Of a stretch of 64,000 bases of DNA, positions 57,088 through 64,000 are shown one piece after another (position 1 is the first letter of the stretch; each line of letters starts with the position of its first letter). The position numbers were made by a program, and so were the translations under genes. This DNA is from Trifolium pratense (taxonomy: Eukaryota > Streptophyta > Magnoliopsida > Fabales > Fabaceae). The stretch spans positions 39,531,362 through 39,595,361 of the forward strand of contig NC_060061.1 in assembly GCF_020283565.1 (NCBI RefSeq). The letters are read 5' to 3'. The notes below the pieces were generated by a model, which made no database searches, had not been told where the DNA came from, and worked only from the letters and a program-made list of their open reading frames with translations.

Positions 57088-57320
57088 ATAGTTTTATTTA
57101 TGTCAATTACCTTTTTAGCCTTTGTGGTTGTATTTAAACAATTGTGCCTCATTTTGAAAAGGATCAATGAATGAATGAACAATTATCTTCTTCTCTCAAA
57201 ACTCTCTCATTTATGTTTGTATAATCTCATTTGTATCGAATTCTATTCAATTAGTTAGAATTCCTACTTTGAGACTTGATTCTATCGGTTTCGTCCCTAG
57301 AATCTATTTTACCCGTCTCA
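57045..57320 (+). repeat. 3' LTR
   Basis: 276 bases identical by eye to the 5' LTR, preceded by the purine-rich tract. The last codons and stop of ORF2 lie inside it. Confidence 0.93.
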
Positions 57321-57450
57321 CACAATTGAAGGAGATAGCTGAAGGCTTAGAGATGAGTGGACACAAGATTCTTGTGGGTTGTGAAGAGGCCAATACAAGG
57401 ACACCTCGCCTCGGCCGGAAAGAGTACGAGCATTTTTCTCCATGAATGGT

Positions 57451-58545
57451 GGTAAATTGATAAATGTGTATGGTTTATAGATAGGGACTCGGAGGAATAC
57501 ATATATACATGAAGAGAGGACTTATAGAGGTAAGGTTGTATAAGCACGTTCCATAATATTAAAAAAAAATCCGGAAGAAAAATCTAACATAATATTAAAA
57601 ATACTAACAATTAACATTACTTATAAGAAAAAAAAAAACCTAAATAAAGGTTTTAAAACTATAAAAAAAAAAGTTTTATTTTAGCCTCTTCAAAAAAAAA
57701 AAGATTTATCTTGGTCTAGCGACCAACCATTTATAGCCTTCATCGAGTTTAAGATTTACCCACTTTTTTTTTTTTTGCTACATTAAGATTTACCCACTTT
57801 AATCACACAAAAATTAAAGAATGGATGATAAAATGGTGTCACCCCAACACAATAATTCTCAAAAGATTTCCTACTCCATAATTTCAATCACGAGATATAT
57901 CACACCTCAATACAAACAAATATAAAAAATCAGACCTAAAATTATCCCAAAGGAGTTCATTTTACAAAATAAATTTCAAAATATCTGTTAAAGAATACTA
58001 GAGAAAGCTTAGAGAGTTAAAGAAGTGGAGGAAATTATTCTTGTACATTTATTTGGAGTGTGATCTTATAATTTAGATGAATCTTAAAATGACAAAACTT
58101 AATGTACAAACATACATAAAAACAACAACTCCCTAATGTGTTTGTTCGTGGAGATTAAGATCTGGTATTTAGTCTTTATTGCAGCCATTTCTGCTGCAAT
58201 GCTTCAACTGTTTGATAACATCTTATTCTTTTTTTTTTTTTTTTTTGGTGATAAACATCTTATTCTTATTATAATAAAATTTAACCGTGTGATTATAGAC
58301 AATTAATTTAGCTAATACAAATTTAATAGTATACTCATTCTCAGCAAATTTCATCTTTTTAAATTCATTGTATACCTACGAAACCAGTAAAAATAATTTG
58401 GATGGGCCATCGAAAAAACTATAATATATAAGTCAAATACAAAAATGATTATTGTATATAAAAATATAAGTCGTAAAAAATACAAATATACTATTTGACA
58501 TAATAACTAAATGACAACTCGTGAAATATTTTACTAGAGCAGTTT
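57451..58545. other. Spacer between UGT pseudogene and NCR cluster
   Basis: No gene. 57990-58140 matches 62810-62940 (GGAGGAAATTATTCTTGTAC-like, CATACATAAAAACAACAACT), marking the distal flank of a duplicated NCR block. Confidence 0.45.
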
Positions 58546-58590
58546 GTGTACTTTATTGATTCTAGCACTCATAGAATCGATGGCATCATC

Positions 58591-59079
58591 CTAACACCTA
58601 CAATATCCAGAAAAACACCCTGGTATAAAAAGATGAATCCACATATGAGGAGTGCTAGCAACACACTCTTTAACAAACACACTCTAACACACTCTCTTCT
58701 ATTGGTTAAAATTTATATGGGTCCCATAAAAATTATATGGGTCCACATTTTTGTATGGGACCCATGTGAATTTCAACCAATAAAAGAGAGTGTGTTGAAG
58801 TGTGTTTGTTAAAGAGTGTGTTGCTAGCCTTATTCATACACATATTCTTTGGACAATCAGAATCTTGTAAACATGGGGTGCGTGCCGCTGTATTGAATAA
58901 AGGGAATAAAAGAATGTAACTAAAATTAATATGATAAAAAAATAATATTATATATGAAGTAAATAAGGAAATTTAAAAATGATAAAGAAAAGGTTTACCA
59001 TCAATAATTGTTGCAACAAGAAATAGGTAAAACAAAAGGAAATAATCATAACATGAACAAATTTGATGATTTCAGACAT
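58591..59079 (-). pseudogene. NCR peptide gene broken by a frameshift and a MITE
   Basis: Exon 1 (58999-59079) starts MSEIIKFVHVMII and is then one T short compared with paralogues, so the signal peptide goes out of frame (81 instead of 82 bases). The donor GTAAAC is kept. Exon 2 starts at 58887 after ATACAG and encodes PCLQDSDCPKNMC, then is cut by a foldback MITE (about 58645-58837). The remaining part (58591-58644) carries PGCFSGYCRC and a TAG stop. Cysteine spacing is that of the family. The 3' flank continues the conserved NCR 3' text. Confidence 0.85.
58645..58837. mobile_element. Foldback MITE inside NCR exon 2
   Basis: GCTAGCAACACACTCTTTAA then CAAACACACT on the left is the reverse complement of the right end. 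The palindrome covers nearly the whole 180-190 bases with ATATGGGTCCCAT/ATGGGACCCATG words near the centre. Flanks CCACAT and ACACAT may be a diverged target duplication. The exact ends are uncertain by a few bases. Confidence 0.8.
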
Positions 59080-59140
59080 AGCTTTCCCCATTTACATGTA
59101 TAAGTAAAATATGATTTTATCACTTTATAATTTATAAATC
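59080..59140 (-). promoter_or_regulatory. NCR upstream region (of pseudogene)
   Basis: On the minus strand GATTTATAAATTATAAAGTG precedes the start by about 40 bases. TACATGTAAATGGGGAAAGC lies just before it. Same layout as at 25.6 and 63.8 kb. Confidence 0.45.
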
Positions 59141-59411
59141 TCATGCTCTTCATACATAATAAATTAAATAGTTTTTAGCCCTTATGGAGTTGTAAAAAAA
59201 TTCCTAAAAATAAGAATCATCATTAAATATCTTTTAATTATATCAATGTGTTTTGTTTGTCCCTTCAACTCCCTGAGGTCACATAAAAAAAACATATCAA
59301 TCATAAGATTTCATTATTTTTTTGACACATACTATAGACCAATTATAAATACACCTCGATTAAAAGGAAGAAGACACCAATTTTGTGGACAATCAGAATA
59401 TTGTAAGCATT

Positions 59412-59545
59412 GTACCCGTGAGTTTATCTCAGTTAACAGAGATATCGCAATATATGTGTATGAGTCGGCGTTCAAATCCGGACACTCCACTTATTCACTT
59501 TTAAGGTGGATTTTCTAGTCACTGGGCTACTTGACGAAAAAAAAT
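59412..59545 (+). mobile_element. SINE (GAGCTTAG family) in NCR exon 2
   Basis: Target duplications TTGTAAGCATT (59401-59411) and TTGCAAGCATT (59546-59556) flank it. It starts GTACCCGTGAGTTTATCTCA and has GTTCAAATCCGG as B box. It ends CACTGGGCTACTTGACG and an A-run. Confidence 0.8.
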
Positions 59546-59558
59546 TTGCAAGCATTTA

Positions 59559-60409
59559 GGTACCGTTTGGCCAGACTTTTTTATGGTCTAAAAGCAACTT
59601 TAAAATAAAGTTCAAAATAAGTGCTTTAGAAATAAAGTTGAAGTTGTTTGGTGATTTCATTTTTAAAAAACTTAAAATAAATTATAGTTTAAAGTTTATT
59701 TCGTAAAATATTTTATAATAGTTATGATAATATTAAAAATCATTATAAAATATGATATTTCAAATTAAATATGATAATATATTCTATGTTATAATATTTT
59801 TTAAAAGATAATACATAGTACTTTTTTTTGTTACTATGATATTGGTACGAAGTTTCCACCGATGTTAGCGATCACTAATCTTCTTCGAAGAACCTGTACG
59901 GCACAAAACGTGGGTTCTCCCCTCCCAATCAAATTTTCTCCATATATATTATAAATGTTTCTCAAAAAGAAAAAATAGAACATTAGACAAAGTATACGTA
60001 CTAATATCATTTTATTTTTTTTCTTGACATAATACGTACCAATATCATAAAAAGTAATATAGTCATATATTTCTAAAATCATCAAAAAGTAATATAGTCA
60101 TTTTTTATTCATGAAATAAAAAAGATGAGTATACGTTGGAAAAAAAAAAGTATATGATGTAGTTAGTGGTTACCTACAGCCGTTTCCCATAAAAAGATTG
60201 AACCGGGTATCGAAGGGGAACATGGAAAAAAGGAGGCGCAAGCCATTTTAAGTTGATATTTTTAACTTTTTTTGGGACTCCTTATACATTGTTTTTCTTC
60301 AATAAAAATAAGTCCTTATTTTTTTGTAGAGCTTCTTTCAATTTGCGTTTGGCCTGACTTCTACTTAAAACAAAAAAAAAGTCATAAAAAAGCTGGGCCA
60401 AACGGTACC
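59559..60409. mobile_element. PIF/Harbinger (Tourist-like) element, 851 bp
   Basis: The 3-bp target duplication TTA lies at 59556-59558 and 60410-60412. The inverted ends are GGTACCGTTTGGCCAGAC and GCTGGGCCAAACGGTACC. There is no transposase frame. An open frame at 59834-60085 is too short and featureless to call. Confidence 0.85.
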
Positions 60410-60465
60410 TTAATACCCGATGTAAAGAATAAGAGAATAAAATATTTTGTACAAAGTGTCCACAA

Positions 60466-60530
60466 GAGCTTAGTTCAGTTGGTATGAACATCACATTTTA
60501 TATGCAAATTATTACCACCAACGTACATTC
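60466..60530 (+). mobile_element. SINE 5' piece (GAGCTTAG family)
   Basis: GAGCTTAGTTCAGTTGGTAT begins it, and only the A-box half is present before NCR exon 1 sequence resumes. Confidence 0.6.
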
Positions 60531-60678
60531 ATTGTAACAACAAATTTGACAATTTTACTTTTTTTCCCCTGCAAAGAGAATTTAATTTTATCACATTATA
60601 ATTTTTTAGTTTAGGCATTTGCAAAAAATATTTCTTAAAATACGAATCGTTGTTAACTGCCTCTCAAGTACATCAATG

Positions 60679-61463
60679 TAGGGGTGTACATGGGTTGGGC
60701 AAATCCGGTCGACCCGGTCAAACCCACCTAATCCAACCCAAAAAAGTGGGTTGGGTCGGGCAAGTGGGTGGATATGGGTTTCAAAAATGAAAAACCCATT
60801 AAAAAAATCGGGTTTCGGGTAAAACCGGACCCAACCCAAAAAACCCACTAACCCACTAGTGCTATGTTTTTTGAAATTTTTTTATGAAAATACTAAAGAT
60901 TTTTTCATTTGATTATTAAATATTTTTATATTGAAAATAAGTTATACTATTTTTTACGAAAATAAAAAAAGATTGAATAATTTTTATGAACAAATATAAT
61001 AATTTTTCGCATTATTTTTTTAAAATTTGAAAAAATTGAATAATTTTCATAAACAAATATAGTGATTCATGGTTTAGTCATTTGATATTAAAAAAAGCAA
61101 AAAAATCATTTGGATAACACGCTATCCAACCCGTAAATTAGTAGATTTACACAAAAAAATGGGTGATTATTTTTTATAGTGAAAAAAAGTTACCCTATTT
61201 TTCAAGAAAATATATTGATTGAGTTATTTTTTATGAAAAAATATTATGATTCAACATTTAGATATTTAATATAAAAAAAATAGAAAAATAATTTGGGTAA
61301 CCCACAACCCAACCCAATCCAACCCGGAAATTAGTGGGTTTACCCAACCCGGCCCAATATTATAACGGGTGGTTATTTTACTAAACCCAACCCGGAGTAC
61401 CATATGTGGTTTGGGTTTTGGTTTTGGCCAAACCCAACCCAATCCGGCCCACGTACACCCCTA
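60679..61463. mobile_element. hAT-type non-autonomous element, 785 bp
   Basis: The 8-bp target duplication CATCAATG lies at 60671-60678 and 61464-61471. The ends are TAGGGGTGTACATGGGTTGG and CCACGTACACCCCTA inverted. Both ends are rich in CCCAACCC words, and the interior is AT-rich. It sits in the former upstream region of the NCR pseudogene, as shown by the flanking TCTCAAGTACATCAATG / TGTTGTTTATGTC text shared with other NCR loci. Confidence 0.9.
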
Positions 61464-61660
61464 CATCAATGTGTTGTTTATGTCGCTTCAAGACACTAAG
61501 TAATTTTTTAATTTTTTTTTACAAAAAGACACTAAGTAATTAAAGAGGTCAAATATAATAAAAAACTTACTAAACATAAGAATTCATTCACAGTTATAAA
61601 AATAAACTATCATTTTGTAGGTAGAGGGATAACATCCCTATTAAACTCTTTTCTCACCGT

Positions 61661-61785
61661 GAGCTTAGTTCAGTTAGTAGGGACATTGCATATATTATAT
61701 AGGAGTCGTGATTCGAATGCTGGACACTCTACTTATTCACCTTTAAGGTGAAATTTACAGTTACTAGGCTACTAGACAAAAAAAA
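61661..61785 (+). mobile_element. SINE (GAGCTTAG family)
   Basis: GTGAGCTTAGTTCAGTTAGT with A box, GATTCGAATGCTGG as B box, then CTACTTATTCACCTTTAAGG and CTAGGCTACTAGAC with an A-run. The best preserved copy of this family in the window. ATCCCTAT at both flanks may mark a target duplication. Confidence 0.8.
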
Positions 61786-61799
61786 ATCCCTATAACTGG

Positions 61800-63235
61800 T
61801 ATTTTTTTTGTTTTCAACACTAATATTCATTTTAATTTGACGCCTAAACTGGTTCGGGGTCGGTTCTTGCATCAAGTGGTTTCAAGCTCCTTCTAATCGC
61901 AGTTGCATGAAATCAAACCATGATCATTCCTACCAAATATAGCACAAATAATCATTACATCAACTAACGATTGATTCCCTATAACAGGTATTATCATTCT
62001 CTTGAAAGAAAGATTTGAAATTTTTCTTGTTGTTAGGGTAATTGTGAATTACCTTTCCTCATTTATCTCACCATCCACAGTATATTTCCAATGTTCATAC
62101 AAAAAAATAATCCATTTGTAGCAGTTTTATATACATGATCACATTTATGATAAGTGACTCTGCCACGTCATTAAAATTGAGCCAAAACTTTGTTGGTGAC
62201 CAAAAGTCATAAATATTGAAATAGATGGACCAATAAATTGATTTTTTTTTGGTGAATCCAATAAATTGGTTTTTAAAATAAGGAATCAAAACTTCAAATA
62301 ATTAAATATATAGGACCAAAACTGGATTTAATCCTTTTATAGCCGTGGTCAACCATTGCCCGTAATGTTTTAGGTATCAATACAAACATTTATCTTGCGA
62401 TTTTTTAAATATATATTACTTCGATATTTTTCATATATATTAGAGTAAATAAAACCAAAATTATAGAATAGAATTGAGTGTGATAAAAAAGTTGTCTGTT
62501 GTTAAAAATTGAAAAAAATTCAAATAAGGACAATGTTTTGTTTGTTTAGTGAAACAAAAAGAGTAAATCTAGGTCCAATTTTGAGTTATTTCGACAAAAT
62601 TAGCTATTCTTTTACTTATATGTCAACTTATTAAATTAGGTTAATTTGGTAATTATTTATATTGTATGTTATTTTCTCAAATATATAAATAAAAACATAG
62701 TAGAATTGAGTGAAAAATAAAAATTGTTGTTTGTTTCTAAAACTGAAGAAAATTCAAATAAAGATAAAGTTGTGTATGTTTAGTGTAACAAAAAGATAAT
62801 TAGTAGCATTAAATTAGAAAAAGAGATGGAAAAAATTATTCTTACGCATTTATTTGGTTGGAGGATGATCTTATAATTTAAATTAATATTAAAATAACCA
62901 AACTCAATGTATAAACATACATCAAAAACAACTAATCCCTATTACATGTCATTCTTATGATAATTGTGAAAATAGAATAATTGGTTATTTTAATTACTTA
63001 ATCATTTTCACTATAGTTATAGGTACAAATTTTAATTTGAAATGGCAAAATATATTAAACACACATTACTCAATATCACAAGAAAAACTAAGCTTAGTTC
63101 ATAGAGTCATACAAGCGTAATAACTAAATGATAACTCATAGAAATATTCTACAAGCCTTTTTTTTTTTTGTTGAGCAATTCTACAAGCCTGTTGTGTACA
63201 ACTCTCTTGATTTTGGCACTCATATATAGAATCTA
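61800..63235. other. Flank of the last NCR gene
   Basis: 62540-62830 contains two related blocks (AAATTGAAAAAAATTCAAAT with AAGGACAATGTTnTGT), about 240 bases apart. 62810-63080 is the distal NCR 3' flank shared with 58.0 and 24.2 kb. No gene otherwise. Confidence 0.45.
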
Positions 63236-63491
63236 GATGTTTTCTCTTTAGGCTTTCATGGTTCTTTTTCATCATCTGGATTTTACTTTTTTGTCGTTCA
63301 ATAAAAACTTCGGTTTCTACGAACCGAATTTTTTTTGCCTTAAAAAAAAAAAAACAGTTTCTGTTAACCGAAATTTTCCTGAATTTGAACTAGAAAAAAC
63401 TTCGGTTTCTGCGAACCGAAGTTTTTATTAAGAGCAAAATTGAAATATTTTGAATATAAAAGATACATCGGAGGCCCGAAGATAAAACATC
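63236..63491. mobile_element. Mutator-like MITE with 9-bp target duplication, 256 bp
   Basis: TAGAATCTA flanks both sides (63227-63235, 63492-63500). The ends are GATGTTTTCTCTT and AAGATAAAACATC. Inside are two hairpins built on AACTTCGGTTTCTnCGAACCGAA. It lies just downstream of the NCR stop codon at 63506. Confidence 0.85.
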
Positions 63492-63505
63492 TAGAATCTA
63501 TGGCA

Positions 63506-63815
63506 TCATTCTAAGATTAACTCTGGTACACACCACCCATAAAAACACCCCGGTTTAAAAGGAGGAGAGCACATATTTTGTGGACAATCAGAATCTTGAA
63601 AACATCTATTACCCGCTGTAATAAAGAAAAAAAAAAAAAGGGAATAAAAGAATGTAACTATGATGAGATAAAAATATTGTATATGACGTAAATAAAGAAA
63701 TTTGAGAATGATAAAGAAAAGGTTTACCATCAATAATCATTGTGAAGAGAATTATGTAATTCAAGATAATCATGACATGAACGAACTTGACGATTTTAGT
63801 CTTATTTTTCCCCAT
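63506..63815 (-). CDS. NCR peptide, five-cysteine variant
   Basis: Exon 1 (63728-63815) encodes MGKNKTKIVKFVHVMIILNY, then IILFTMIID. Exon 2 (63506-63615) follows TTACAG. Total is 65 residues, or 67 if an ATG six bases upstream is used. The mature part has RCFQDSDCPQNMC, then GCFYGWCVPELILE: five cysteines, with Pro where the sixth Cys is expected. An unpaired cysteine is unusual for secreted NCR peptides; four or six is normal. Splice sites (GTAAAC, TTACAG) and frame are intact. It may be functional with a free thiol or be at the first step of decay. Confidence 0.8.
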
Positions 63816-63880
63816 TTCCATGTATCAAGTCGAATATGATTTTATGACTTTATGATTTATAAATCCTATTCTCTTTTTAC
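63816..63880 (-). promoter_or_regulatory. NCR upstream region
   Basis: On the minus strand GATTTATAAATCATAAAGTC lies about 35 bases before the start, with ACATGGAAATGGGGAAAAAT at the start. The ATG six bases upstream falls inside this leader text. Confidence 0.45.
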
Positions 63881-64000
63881 ATATAATAAATTAAATAGTG
63901 TTTAGCACTTATGAAGCTGTAAAAGAATATCCTAAAATAAGAATTGTTATTAATTGTTTTTACATCAATGTGTTGTGTTTGTGTCTGTTTGGTTAAAATA

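Larger units (their letters stand above)
54381..57320 (+). mobile_element. Young LTR retroelement carrying a chimeric open frame
   Basis: The element is 2940 bp. The 5' LTR (54381-54656) and 3' LTR (57045-57320) are each 276 bases and read as identical. They start TGTGACAGG and end CCCGTCTCA. The target duplication CACAA lies at 54376-54380 and 57321-57325. A primer-binding-site-like TTGGTATC is at 54658 and a purine tract GAAGGGGAGGG at 57031-57041. Inside are two long frames with one stop between them. No protease, reverse transcriptase, RNase H or integrase core is seen. It must have moved using enzymes from another element. Identical LTRs point to very recent insertion. Confidence 0.93.
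53569..57450 (+). pseudogene. UDP-glycosyltransferase pseudogene 3, split by an LTR element
   Basis: 53569-53822 reads [20 protein letters not shown], then [20 protein letters not shown] and PPVYCIGPLIADPQQSFD in one frame. After about 480 bases of unrelated or intronic AT-rich DNA, 54305-54380 reads DCLSWLDKQPSRS then RGSFCVAQ. The frame resumes after the retroelement at 57321 as LKEIAEGLEMSGHKIL. These are consecutive UGT motifs, UGT88-like. The VVYLCFGS stretch between PSRS and RGSF is deleted, and the PSPG box and C-terminus are missing. It abuts the WRKY copy B head-to-head at 53567. Confidence 0.85.
59332..60559 (-). pseudogene. NCR peptide gene destroyed by SINE and Harbinger insertions
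   Basis: Exon 1 remnant at about 60532-60559 reads KIVKFV with the ATG changed to AGT. Exon 2 begins at about 60417 and continues at 59332-59411. It has three recognisable cysteines (KCLQ, YSDCPQNWC) then loses the rest and ends at TAG 59332-59334. The acceptor CAG is CAT. Exon 2 is interrupted by a SINE (59412-59545) and a Harbinger-type element (59559-60409), and a second SINE piece sits in the intron. Multiple independent lesions make this long dead. Confidence 0.75.

Noticed and set aside
54381..57320. Element as an endogenous virus copy
   Set aside because: No envelope, movement protein, coat protein or viral polymerase is seen. LTRs, target duplication and the gag/integrase remnants fit a gypsy-type retrotransposon.
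60606..60848. 80-codon frame in the hAT element (GFLGWVRFYPKPD...) as a gene
   Set aside because: It is produced by the CCCAACCC-rich terminal repeats.

Overview
The window is plant nuclear DNA from a legume of the inverted-repeat-lacking clade, most likely Medicago truncatula or a close relative. The main reason is a scattered family of nodule-specific cysteine-rich (NCR) peptide genes. They show a conserved signal-peptide exon, one intron, and a second exon with CxDSDCP-type cysteine spacing. AT-rich intergenic DNA, plant introns and typical plant transposable elements agree with this. No database was searched. All identifications rest on reading the sequence and on knowledge of the families.

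Layout. 1-64 is the start of an NCR gene cut by the window edge. 368-1010 is a frameshifted RNase H end of a LINE-like element. 1093-9053 is a nest: a 7.7 kb CACTA element (1150-8852, target duplication TTA) sits inside a small Helitron, which itself sits in the 5' tip of another Helitron. 9054-12618 is intergenic with two Stowaway MITEs and a SINE. 12619-15558 (+) is an intact seven-exon KH-domain (STAR/SPIN1-like) gene. 15.6-30.3 kb is repeat-rich. It holds a gag fragment, LINE fragments, a retroposon with a 13-bp target duplication, and several MITEs. It also holds three NCR loci: a frameshifted one at 18.6 kb, a fragment at 22.05 kb and an intact one at 25.3-25.6 kb. 30336-33164 (+) is an intact Mn-type cation diffusion facilitator (MTP8-11 group). 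34255-36085 (-) is the cytosolic ribosomal protein uL16 (RPL10).

38.4-57.4 kb is a rearranged region of gene pieces. It has two copies of a group I WRKY pseudogene sharing the same splice-site deletion, and two pieces of a BRI1-like receptor kinase, one joined to a WRKY copy. There are three pieces of a UGT88-like glycosyltransferase on the opposite strand, an apparently intact intronless CAF1 deadenylase gene (42338-43165, -), a degenerate CCCTAAAATCGG minisatellite, and a MULE with a 9-bp target duplication. A tandem array of about 240-bp units (48.7-51.1 kb) is followed by a Helitron 3' end.

The most unusual object is at 54381-57320. It is a young LTR retroelement whose two 276-bp LTRs read as identical, with a CACAA target duplication, inserted into the UGT pseudogene. 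Between a gag zinc-knuckle remnant and a gypsy-type integrase tail it carries a long open frame. That frame has no reverse transcriptase or integrase core but includes host-like segments (PPR-like, dynamin-like, others). This is the architecture of a gene-transducing retroelement such as maize Bs1.

58.5-64.0 kb is an NCR cluster, all on the minus strand. One NCR is split by a foldback MITE. A second is broken by a SINE and a Harbinger-type element and has a hAT element in its upstream region. The third is complete at 63506-63815 but has five cysteines. The host genes in the window appear functionally unrelated: RNA binding, Mn transport, translation and mRNA decay. What unites the window is duplication and decay of rapidly evolving families, driven by nested insertions.
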